From Amoebophrya sp. AT5.2 (Eukaryota; Sar; Dinophyceae; Syndiniales; Amoebophryaceae): a stretch of 11,258 bases of DNA. Shown piece by piece: positions 1 to 5,968 of this stretch. The translations under genes were made by a program, and so were the position numbers. The notes under the pieces were generated by a model. The model saw nothing but the letters and a program-made list of their open reading frames with translations, was not told the origin of the DNA and did not search any database. The stretch is from positions 1-11,258 of the forward strand of contig RXOD01006105.1 of NCBI GenBank assembly GCA_005223375.1, in the 5' to 3' direction. How positions within the stretch are numbered: the first letter of the stretch is position 1; every line of letters starts with the position of its first letter.

Positions 1-489
1 TCAACATCCGTGGTGGTGGCGCCGCTTGCTGGTCCGGAGGATATGCCCACGTAGTGAAGAATGTATAACGCGCGGCGTAGTGAATCAGGTGCACTCCGTG
101 ACGCGAAGAAGGAATTTGAAAATTTTGACCTCCAGCTTTTTTGTGTGCTGTAACCGTGTCGGGTTAATTCCCGCTGACTTGTGGTAATTCCCGCTGTATC
201 TGTAATAATATAAAATTACTCGGCACGTATAAACTACTTTCGTGACCGTTATTATCAGCAGGCGCAATAACATGCAAGTGTGACGATGCCACGAGCTAAT
301 GAAGTTACATCGCTATACTTAACACACGCGACAGATTTCAAGCGGCGAGGAGGACTGAGTGCAAACTATCAGCGTGACGGCAAAACCTGTGTGTGCCTGG
401 GCTTTAAGGGAAGCGGAAATTGTAATACTTTGAAAAGCCATAGCATAAATACCTGTACTAGGAGGCGGGGGAAACTGGGAATCTGGCAG

Positions 490-725
490 TGCTTATCGGT
501 CGTGCCGATCCTTATCTTGGTCTTAGGAGCCGGGCCGTGCTCTACGCGTACGCTCGTCAGGCAATTAAAGTCAGGCCGTGCAGTTTGATCGTGCCGTTAC
601 AGACTGACTTAATATGGTCCGGCTGTGCTTTACGATCGGGCCGTCTAGTCGGTCTCAGCGATCGGGCTGTGCTGTTCGGGCTGGCCGCTGTTCCGTTCTT
701 ACAACGATCGGGACGTGCACAGCGT
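490..725. repeat. Degenerate repeat around gatcgggccgtgc
   Basis: A motif close to gatcgggccgtgc recurs with substitutions and partial loss in this stretch. Examples are ggtcgtgccgatcc near 500, gccgggccgtgctc near 531, caggccgtgcag near 572, gatcgtgccgtt near 587, cgatcgggccgtct near 637, gatcgggctgtgctg near 660 and gatcgggacgtgcac near 705. Spacing is irregular, so this is a decayed tandem or interspersed array rather than a clean satellite. No coding function is evident. Confidence 0.4.
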
Positions 726-1312
726 TCCGCTCGAGCCGCCACCACGGTCGTCGTGGTCGTCGTCCGATGGTCAGCATAACTTACCTTCCCCGAATGCGAA
801 TCAATGCACGCGCAGCTGCGAGCTGCCGCAATAAGTTTTCACTACTTCCATACTCCGACCGCGCCCGCGCAGCCTTGTGGATGAACTACCGCGGTCCGCC
901 TTGATCCCGTGGCCGTGCGTGCGCATGCCGCACTTCCGCAAGCAATATTAGCTATCCCTATCGCATTCTCATCCACTGGCTTGTGCTGCTAGTACATGTA
1001 CGATACTAAAACTTATTTTCGGGAAGCGCAAACATTTAGAAACGTGCCGGAAACTTACCCTGAGTTCTAGTCCCGTCGCTTCGGAACAAGCTGGCATTTG
1101 AGGTGTCTGGGACTGTGCTGAGCGGCGACGATAGGCCAAGCGAATGCCGACCAGCGGCTAGCAATCGGCTTGCTCCCCTCGGGTGTCCCTCTTGAGACGC
1201 GGCGGTGAGGGGCGGGCTGGCCAATGTTGGGACAATGGATGCCGGGCTGTCTGCTCGTGCTCCGTTCCCGCTAGGACCAGGAACGTTTGGCGCCGCGCTT
1301 GAAGCTGTCGCA

Positions 1313-1373
1313 GCGGCAGCGGAGAACAGGAGTGAGCACACCATCGATGCTTGTTCGATGCTCCAGTAGATGA
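1313..1373 (+). repeat. 61-bp direct repeat, copy 1
   Basis: This block matches 1832-1892 at 58 of 61 positions by eye, in the same orientation. It contains a small inverted repeat (catcga...tcgatg). Flanking similarity fades quickly on both sides and no clear target-site duplication was seen. It may be part of a dispersed element; the family cannot be named from two copies. Confidence 0.7.
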
Positions 1374-1683
1374 AAGCGCGCGTAGATGTAGAAATCCAAC
1401 GCTGACGATGTAGTAGTGCACAACGATGAACTGGTGCGCGAGGAACGACGGACGACGTAAATTGCCAGCTTGTGGAGGTTTACAACGTACAGCAGGGAGC
1501 AAATTCCGCACACGGTAGAAATCCGCAGCAAAGCGCAGCGCACGCTGGACGGAAACTCAGCCCAAAGACGGAGCAGCGGGTGTGCGTCCACAACCACAGG
1601 CTCAAGCCCCCGGCTACCTATGATATTTGTTTTTGTTGTCGCCAAAATTTCAATTACGTTACGGTTACCGTCCACCCATATAT

Positions 1684-1696
1684 AAAAAAAAAAAAA
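1684..1696 (+). repeat. A13 homopolymer after tatata
   Basis: Thirteen consecutive A residues directly follow a tatata sequence. This could be a simple-sequence tract, the remnant of a retroposed tail, or T-rich promoter DNA on the other strand. No open frame nearby supports a choice. Confidence 0.5.
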
Positions 1697-1831
1697 TCGT
1701 CAGTGATCATGAACGAGGATTCCTGTACTACTACTACAGCACCATCAACCAAACCATAATTAATGTAAAATAAGCACCAGGACCAGGCTGGCTAATCGCA
1801 TGTGGTTACCTACGAACAAATCATGATCGGA

Positions 1832-1892
1832 GCGGCAGCGGAGAACAGCATTGAGCACACCATCGACGCTTGTTCGATGCTCCAGTAGATGA
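1832..1892 (+). repeat. 61-bp direct repeat, copy 2
   Basis: Second copy of the block at 1313-1373, with three substitutions. Both copies end in ccagtagatga; downstream of that only weak similarity remains. The two copies start 519 bp apart. Confidence 0.7.
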
Positions 1893-1924
1893 CAGAACGC
1901 AGTTGCAGCAGGTGCGGTTAGCGC

Positions 1925-1971
1925 AGAGCGCCTTCAGCGAAACTGGGGCTGGAGAGTGCCTTCAGCGCAAC
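1925..1971 (+). repeat. Short imperfect tandem duplication
   Basis: A 19-base unit (agagcgccttcagcgaaac) at 1925-1943 recurs at 1953-1971 with two substitutions, a period of 28 bases. It belongs to the same local-duplication style seen elsewhere in the window. The second copy is followed by aagtaagtt, which resembles a splice donor, but no open frame supports an exon. Confidence 0.5.
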
Positions 1972-2510
1972 AAGTAAGTTAAAGTTTCAGCAGGCCGTCT
2001 CGACGCACAGCCGGAGAAAAAGTCCCTGACTGACAACGGCAAATCCTGAGACGTCAAAGACAGAGACTGTCTTATTTGCAGACCGGATGTGGAGATAAGT
2101 CAGTGCTCGTAGCTCTAAGTGATGCAAGCTAAGCACTTCACGTCACGCTAACCAACCGGGACCGCCTGTCTCTGTGATTCATTTGGGCATTGGTGCTGTT
2201 GATTTGCAGCGTTGATGTTTGTTGTCAACATTCGATGGCACGGAAGTGGAGGTTTGCTCGCAGTCAGTGTCGTGAACGTAACCCCAAGTTGGGCACGTCA
2301 GTCAAATTCTTGAGCCAACATGGCGAAGAGTACAGCTGTGCCTTACACATATACGCGATCGCAGCTTCTATACGGAACTCGAACTCTAACGAGGAAAATA
2401 TAATGATAATCGTTGATCACGACATGTGGTCTCAGCTGCTCTTAGAGGAACAGCTTTGGGGAACTGGATCGGTCACAGATTTCCAGCAGCAAAAGAAACG
2501 GCGAAGAGTT

Positions 2511-2530
2511 CAGAGCAGAGCAGAGCAGAG
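2511..2530 (+). repeat. Microsatellite (cagag)x4
   Basis: Four perfect head-to-tail copies of the pentamer cagag. No function is evident. Confidence 0.7.
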
Positions 2531-2931
2531 AGATGAAGCCACAAGCGCCTCCTCTGGTCGCGAACACTGCGCTCGTCTTTGATTTTCTGGGCCCGGGTCG
2601 GCTTCTTTTTTCCCTTGAATCAAGTTGATGCGTTCCTTTTCCCTGGTACTGACGAGAAACAAATGCGATACAGTTGAAGGCTCATGGTGGTTCAGACGGC
2701 ATTTATTTTCCACGGGACCCCTGCTCCTGCTGGAGCCGCGGGGTGTCGAACGGTGTGGGCACCAGTACTAGGGGCGTCGTGCCGCGGGGATCACGACGAA
2801 AGCTTGATCCTGCTGATCACAGGTTTTTATTCCATTTTCGGGAGTCGTATAATCGGATTGATGCATTTTTATGTTGCCGTTATTGCGCTCGCCGCTTGTT
2901 CCGTCCTTCGCGACTCGTCCCGTTCAGCCTT

Positions 2932-3129
2932 TTAGATGGTGACCCGCTCAGCCTTCAATCCCCTCACCCACAAGAGCGCGCGCTTCGTCGCTTCGTCCAA
3001 GATGACGCGTACCGCCTCCGGCTTCTTCGGATTCTTGACGTCCGGACCGAGTTGAGCTACGTGTTGATCGGAAGCCACGTAGGTGTCTGCGTACGTCAGC
3101 GGCAGCAGCACGGGCAGCGCTTCGAAGGG
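2932..3129 (-). CDS. Possible 3'-terminal exon or gene remnant, unidentified
   Basis: Between two in-frame stop codons on the minus strand lie 65 codons with no Met. The composition looks protein-like: a hydrophobic, aromatic start (LPVLLPLTYADTYV), a polar middle (VKNPKKPEAVRVILDE) and an amphipathic end (RALLWVRGLKAERVTI) before the stop. It could be a last exon entered at an AG near 3119 (cgaag before cgctgccc), but no convincing upstream exon with a matching donor was found. It could equally be a chance open frame in GC-rich DNA. I do not recognise the protein family. Confidence 0.2.
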   Translation of the reverse strand, partial: PFEALPVLLPLTYADTYVASDQHVAQLGPDVKNPKKPEAVRVILDEATKRALLWVRGLKAERVTI

Positions 3130-3149
3130 TTACCTCAACACCATCCGGA

Positions 3150-3206
3150 CGAGAATTTCGTGTGCGAGATTGATGCGCGAGGATGCGCGAGAATTTCGTG
3201 TGCGAG
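3150..3206 (+). repeat. Nested short direct repeats beside the foldback
   Basis: The 19-base word cgagaatttcgtgtgcgag occurs at 3150-3168 and 3188-3206. Between the copies, gatgcgcgag is perfectly doubled at 3172-3181 and 3182-3191. The second 19-mer ends where the left arm of the foldback at 3206-3297 begins, so the two rearrangements may be related. Confidence 0.75.
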
Positions 3207-3297
3207 GATGAAGCGGAGGGAACGAAGTTGATGGCGAACTTGAAATCACATGGTGATTTTCAAGTTCTCCATCAACTTCGTTCCCTCCACTTCATCC
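3206..3297. repeat. Near-perfect foldback (inverted repeat), 3-nt loop
   Basis: The left arm, 3206-3249, is almost the exact reverse complement of the right arm, 3253-3297. The three bases between them (3250-3252, atg) form the loop. By eye the arms differ by two substitutions and one base of length. RNA from either strand would form a hairpin of about 44 bp. The minus-strand sequence of the right arm also carries the end of a small open frame (3246-3377), so the left arm may be an inverted copy of that coding-like end. A short inverted-repeat element is the alternative. Confidence 0.85.
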
Positions 3298-3377
3298 AAG
3301 ATTTCCTCGTTTTCCCCCTCCCCATCTCGCCCGTGTGCCTCGCCTGTTTTTTTTTTTGGTGCGGACCTCAAGCTCAG
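3246..3377 (-). pseudogene. Coding-like fragment with possible homopolymer frameshift
   Basis: This minus-strand open stretch has 43 codons between stops. After a Lys run it is acidic and ends in EILDEVEGTKLMENLKITM before TGA. It crosses an 11-base T run (A11 on the coding strand) at 3347-3357. The adjacent frame upstream of the A11 run also reads in a protein-like way (KYVPVSNELTELEVRTKKK), so a slip in the run would join the two. Its last codons lie in the right arm of the foldback. It may be a decayed gene end, an exon, or chance. I recognise no family. Confidence 0.2.
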
Positions 3378-3432
3378 TCAATTCATTGCTAACGGGTACG
3401 TATTTCGATCTCCCCGAGGTAGTAGGGTGAGC

Positions 3433-3469
3433 GCGAGCGATTGCGCTCGCACTGTAGCTGATGCTACAG
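3433..3469. other. Two adjacent 7-bp stem-loops
   Basis: The first hairpin pairs gcgagcg (3433-3439) with cgctcgc (3444-3450) around a 4-base loop. One base later, the second pairs ctgtagc (3452-3458) with gctacag (3463-3469), again around 4 bases. Both stems are perfect and could form in DNA or in RNA from either strand. They might mark transcript ends or protein-binding sites; no U-run follows, so an intrinsic bacterial-type terminator is not indicated. Confidence 0.6.
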
Positions 3470-3570
3470 CAATGAGCTATAGGGCGTAGCGCTATCGTCG
3501 GGGCTGCGCCCTCATCAAGCCAACCACTCCACACTCCAAGTAGCGCTGCGGGCGAGACGAGGCGCCCCCG

Positions 3571-3597
3571 CGAACGCGCCCGTCGCGAACGCCGCGC
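3571..3597 (+). repeat. 27-bp copy of the gene A tail region
   Basis: The word starting cgaacgcgcccgtcgcgaa matches 3894-3920 inside gene A at 26 of 27 positions. In gene A that segment encodes the end of the transmembrane helix and start of the tail (AAFATGAF). On the minus strand the copy can be read in the same way, and its frame stays open for about 19 more codons to a stop near 3517. It may be a relic of a third family member or a short templated insertion. Confidence 0.6.
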
Positions 3598-3834
3598 AGT
3601 AGAGGTAGGCGCTATTTTCAGAAGAGCGAGGCTAACTGTTAAACAGAATGAAAGAGTTTGGAACAAACTTTGTTGAGCAGTAGATGTAGTTGACCCAGTC
3701 CTACAACCTCTTGCTCTCTTTTTTCTTCATGCGCAATGTTCAACCGGTCATCGATTTGCTTCGTGTGCTGCTCATCAATCGCAAGAACAAATTAAAGCCA
3801 CGACGTACAAATCAATCGCAAGGTAACAGTTCCA

Positions 3835-5037
3835 TCAAAAGAAAGAAGAACCCTCCCCCTCGGCCTCTGCCGCGGCCGCTGCGCCACCGCCGCCGAACGC
3901 GCCCGTCGCGAATGCCGCGCCGACGCCACCGAGAAGAAGTAGCAGCACGACCGCCACCCCGATGATCAGACCAGTGGAGGACCCTCCATCAGACGACGAG
4001 GCTCCATCACGGCCAGAAACCGTCGGAGTGGCAGTGGTCGTCGGAGGCGGGGTGGTCGGCGTCGGTGTGGTGGTTGTAGATGGTGCCACCATGCAGCACA
4101 CCTCCGCGACGTTGCAAGTATTCCAGCATAGAGTTGGGGCACCAAAACCCGGTCGATACCTCTTGTAGCAAGAGTCCGCGTTCGGGTTTAGCACCTCGCC
4201 GGGTTCGCAACCTTCTAGGTCAGGGTACTCAACAGCCATATCTCCTATTAGAACCCCCTCCGCTTCTAGGCACGTCGTCCAAACTTCCCACGTCGTCGTC
4301 CCATTGACCTCACAAAGGTACTCGTTGGCGGTATGGTCGCGGTCCATGCCCAAGAACGTCGCGGGCTCCCGCAGTTCCGTTCGCTGCTCTAGCTCCTGTT
4401 CCTGAAACATGACCTCTTCGGGGGATGAGGTGCGGACCGGCTGGTGCTGGTCCCCCAGACTGCTACTTTCGGATTCCGGGCCTCTGATGTTGGCTTCGGC
4501 CGAACCGCTGAGACCAGCATCAGCCACAGCCGCCATCGTGGTGTCTCGATCCGGCGGATGATAGTCACCAGGGCCTGCAATTCCAATCGCAGGAGCACGT
4601 CGCTGTTGTTGTTGATGTTCTCCTTCTACTGCGTCCGAATCGGAATCCTCCTTGCCGATGTCAAAACTTTGTGCCGCCCGAGTTGACGCCGCAGGCGAAG
4701 ACAAAGGAGACGGGCCGCTGTGCAGACCGGCGCGCACATCTTCAGTTGTTTCGCGCGATAATGTGCGAGCCGGGCCGTTGAAGCCGGAACTGCGGCGCAA
4801 CATCTGCGAATCTTCATGTGCACCTGAAGTGTCCTCCGCCTTATTTCTGTAAACCACAGTGTCCTCGGACGTCGCCGCGTTGTCGTCGCGCGCTCCATCG
4901 TGTTCGACAAATTCCTGGACGACGTTGTTAGAGTTCGCCTTGATTGTAGCACCAACACCACGATCACGCTGGTAACACCACCCGGGGGCGACCACGCCGA
5001 ACAAGCGCAGGATCCGCAACCAGTGTTGAGAGGCCAT
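3835..5037 (-). CDS. Gene A: type I membrane protein with eight-Cys juxtamembrane module
   Basis: This gene encodes 400 residues and probably a cell-surface or secretory-pathway protein of unknown function. Residues 1-21 look like a signal peptide: Arg8 and Arg11, then LFGVVAPGWC. Residues 22-240 are polar and Ser/Glu/Gln-rich. Residues 242-315 hold eight cysteines (242, 256, 277, 290, 304, 308, 314, 315) with the words CEPGEVLNP and CCMVAP. Residues 320-339 form a Thr/Pro-rich stalk, likely O-glycosylated. A helix (about 356-376, LIIGVAVVLLLLLGG) spans the membrane, and a Gly/Ala tail ends in FF. NGT at 245 is a potential N-glycosylation site. The start is firm: gene B uses the same Met, in the context acaATGg, and in-frame indels against B support coding. 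No intron is needed. I recognise no known family; dense cysteines next to a stalk suggest a ligand-binding or structural surface module. Confidence 0.85.
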   Translation of the reverse strand: MASQHWLRILRLFGVVAPGWCYQRDRGVGATIKANSNNVVQEFVEHDGARDDNAATSEDTVVYRNKAEDTSGAHEDSQMLRRSSGFNGPARTLSRETTEDVRAGLHSGPSPLSSPAASTRAAQSFDIGKEDSDSDAVEGEHQQQQRRAPAIGIAGPGDYHPPDRDTTMAAVADAGLSGSAEANIRGPESESSSLGDQHQPVRTSSPEEVMFQEQELEQRTELREPATFLGMDRDHTANEYLCEVNGTTTWEVWTTCLEAEGVLIGDMAVEYPDLEGCEPGEVLNPNADSCYKRYRPGFGAPTLCWNTCNVAEVCCMVAPSTTTTPTPTTPPPTTTATPTVSGRDGASSSDGGSSTGLIIGVAVVLLLLLGGVGAAFATGAFGGGGAAAAAEAEGEGSSFF

Positions 5038-5230
5038 TGTCTTCTTAGATGAAGATCTATACGTAAACGGGGGGGTCTCGGTCTATAAGACCGCCAGCAC
5101 CTCCTATCTACCTTCAAGGTTCTATAAGAGTAAAGTCCTACACGTACACTTGCGTTGGTTGTGCGTTGTCACGATCGCGTCGTTCGTTGTCATCGGGTCG
5201 CGCTGTGTCGGTTGTCAGCGTCCCTTGTCG
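5038..5230 (-). promoter_or_regulatory. Gene A proximal upstream region (5' UTR/promoter)
   Basis: About 190 bp directly upstream of the gene A start match 7193-7385 upstream of gene B with few changes. The 24 bases next to the ATG are identical. Shared elements are the palindrome ggtctataagacc (5080-5092, a GGTC/GACC stem around a TATA-like core), a seven-G run, and the word ctacacgtacacttgcgttgg split by one or two changes further out. The TATA-like core about 45 bp upstream of the ATG could be a core promoter or a 5' UTR stem. The transcription start cannot be read from sequence. Confidence 0.5.
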
Positions 5231-5377
5231 GCGCAGCTTAAGGTTTCCGTGCGCGCAGCCTACCTTCCTTCAAAGCTCTAACTACACTGACCGCTCCGCC
5301 GCCGCCACAACATCGTGCGCGCTGCCCTCGCTGCTTCGCCAAAATTTTTTGTCATTCTGGTCATTTTGTCATTTCTT
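5231..5377. other. Diverged spacer between the two upstream blocks of gene A
   Basis: This spacer of about 150 bp corresponds to about 340 bp upstream of gene B. Only short islands align, such as ctaactac...acactgac and tgcttcgccaaaa. It holds no gene. The length difference marks where insertions or losses occurred after duplication. Confidence 0.4.
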
Positions 5378-5786
5378 TATAACTCGGCACCCGAAAGAAC
5401 TGCTCTACTATCGAAGCGAGCGGGGAGCGCGTCGCTCAACCGATTCAATAAAGCCGCACTCTGCTCTGCCTGACGACCTGCTCACTCTCAGTCATACTGC
5501 AGTTTCAGCTTCTGCTTCATCTCGATCTCGCCCGCCGCTAATAGAGGTACTATCCATGTATCGACATTGCCCCGCGGGTCGGCGGTACTGGCATTGCCCC
5601 TGGTGTGGGAGTCAAATGATACGATCTCGGATCGGCAGCGTCCGGGACGGCCAAAATTTCGCTCTAAGTAAAGCATGCCGATGCCACGCATCCTTCATCC
5701 ATACTGAAGCAAAAGCAATCTCCAAAATCTGTTCATCTCAATTGAATGCATACACCATTTCCGTGCGTTTTTCGTACTTCAAAACT
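5378..5786 (-). promoter_or_regulatory. Distal conserved upstream block, gene A copy
   Basis: About 400 bp beginning at tataactcggcacccgaaa match 7729-8120 upstream of gene B at more than nine in ten positions by eye, with several small indels. Open frames cross it on both strands. In the minus-strand frame with the longest shared stretch, the substitutions I checked change the amino acid (D/E, S/G, V/A), and indels break the frames, so coding constraint is not supported. Shared details include a gagcg-cgt-cgctc hairpin and a repeated cattgcccc word. It may be a promoter or enhancer, a noncoding 5' exon, or simply recent duplicate DNA. Confidence 0.5.
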
Positions 5787-5968
5787 ACAACACAAACTAC
5801 AGCAAAGCAAGGCTTTGAAAGCGTCGGTGGATTCGTTGGAAACACAGATACGGCCTAGTTTGCTCCAACCATACGAGCAGCACTTGCAGTCGTGGGCCGA
5901 TAAGTAGGGGCGATTTGCTATATTTCCTGGATTGAAATTGGTGCTGATTGATTCATTGATATACTCCG
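5787..5968 (-). other. Intergenic spacer and 3' UTR of gene B
   Basis: About 180 bp separate the end of the distal block of gene A from the stop codon of gene B. The part next to the gene is presumably its 3' untranslated region. It carries AATGAATCAATC on the minus strand (5946-5957), 11 bases after the stop, a word also found just after the stop of the gene at 8250. No standard AATAAA signal is seen. Confidence 0.4.

Larger units (their letters stand above)
1..2931. other. Gene-poor stretch with short repeats
   Basis: I see no supportable gene here. Open frames on both strands are at most about 130 codons, show no recognisable domain, and several have no ATG. The sequence holds small repeats listed separately, plus a 12-base direct repeat (taattcccgctg) at 165-176 and 185-196 and a 10-bp palindrome (cgcagctgcg) at 811-820. 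No tRNA or rRNA was recognised. The stretch could be intergenic DNA, a long untranslated region or decayed mobile DNA; the sequence alone does not decide between them. Confidence 0.6.
3378..3834. other. Region downstream of gene A without a supported gene
   Basis: A minus-strand open frame covers 3292-3666 but has no domain, and part of it is the 27-bp copy of gene A at 3571-3597. Twin hairpins lie at 3433-3469. Closer to gene A, the 12-base word atcaatcgcaag occurs at 3774-3785 and 3811-3822; this part is probably the 3' untranslated region of gene A. No AATAAA-type signal stands out on the minus strand. Confidence 0.4.

Noticed and set aside
1340..1365. Possible tRNA or SINE B box at tgttcgatgctcc
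   Set aside because: The match to the B box is incomplete and no A box or cloverleaf could be built around it.
1271..1675. A 134-codon minus-strand frame overlapping the 61-bp repeat
   Set aside because: It opens with GTG and has no in-frame ATG start; the repeat supplies part of its end. No family recognised.
2190..2582. A 130-codon plus-strand open frame
   Set aside because: No domain, no homologous partner in the window, ends in a low-complexity microsatellite; length is within chance for this composition.
2684..2935. An 83-codon plus-strand frame with two hydrophobic stretches
   Set aside because: Short, opposite in direction to the confident genes, and without any supporting homology or context.
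4626..5117. A 163-codon minus-strand frame overlapping gene A and a 286-codon counterpart overlapping gene B (6487-7347)
   Set aside because: Both are open and partly alike because genes A and B are alike in DNA. The products are Arg/Leu/Ser-rich without signal peptide, domain or membrane segment, whereas the overlapping frame has a coherent membrane-protein layout and in-frame indels.
5166..5858. A 230-codon plus-strand frame with a zinc-knuckle-like CPWCGSQM segment
   Set aside because: In the second copy of the block the same frame is soon broken by stops and indels, and the composition follows the GC-rich sequence rather than a protein family.
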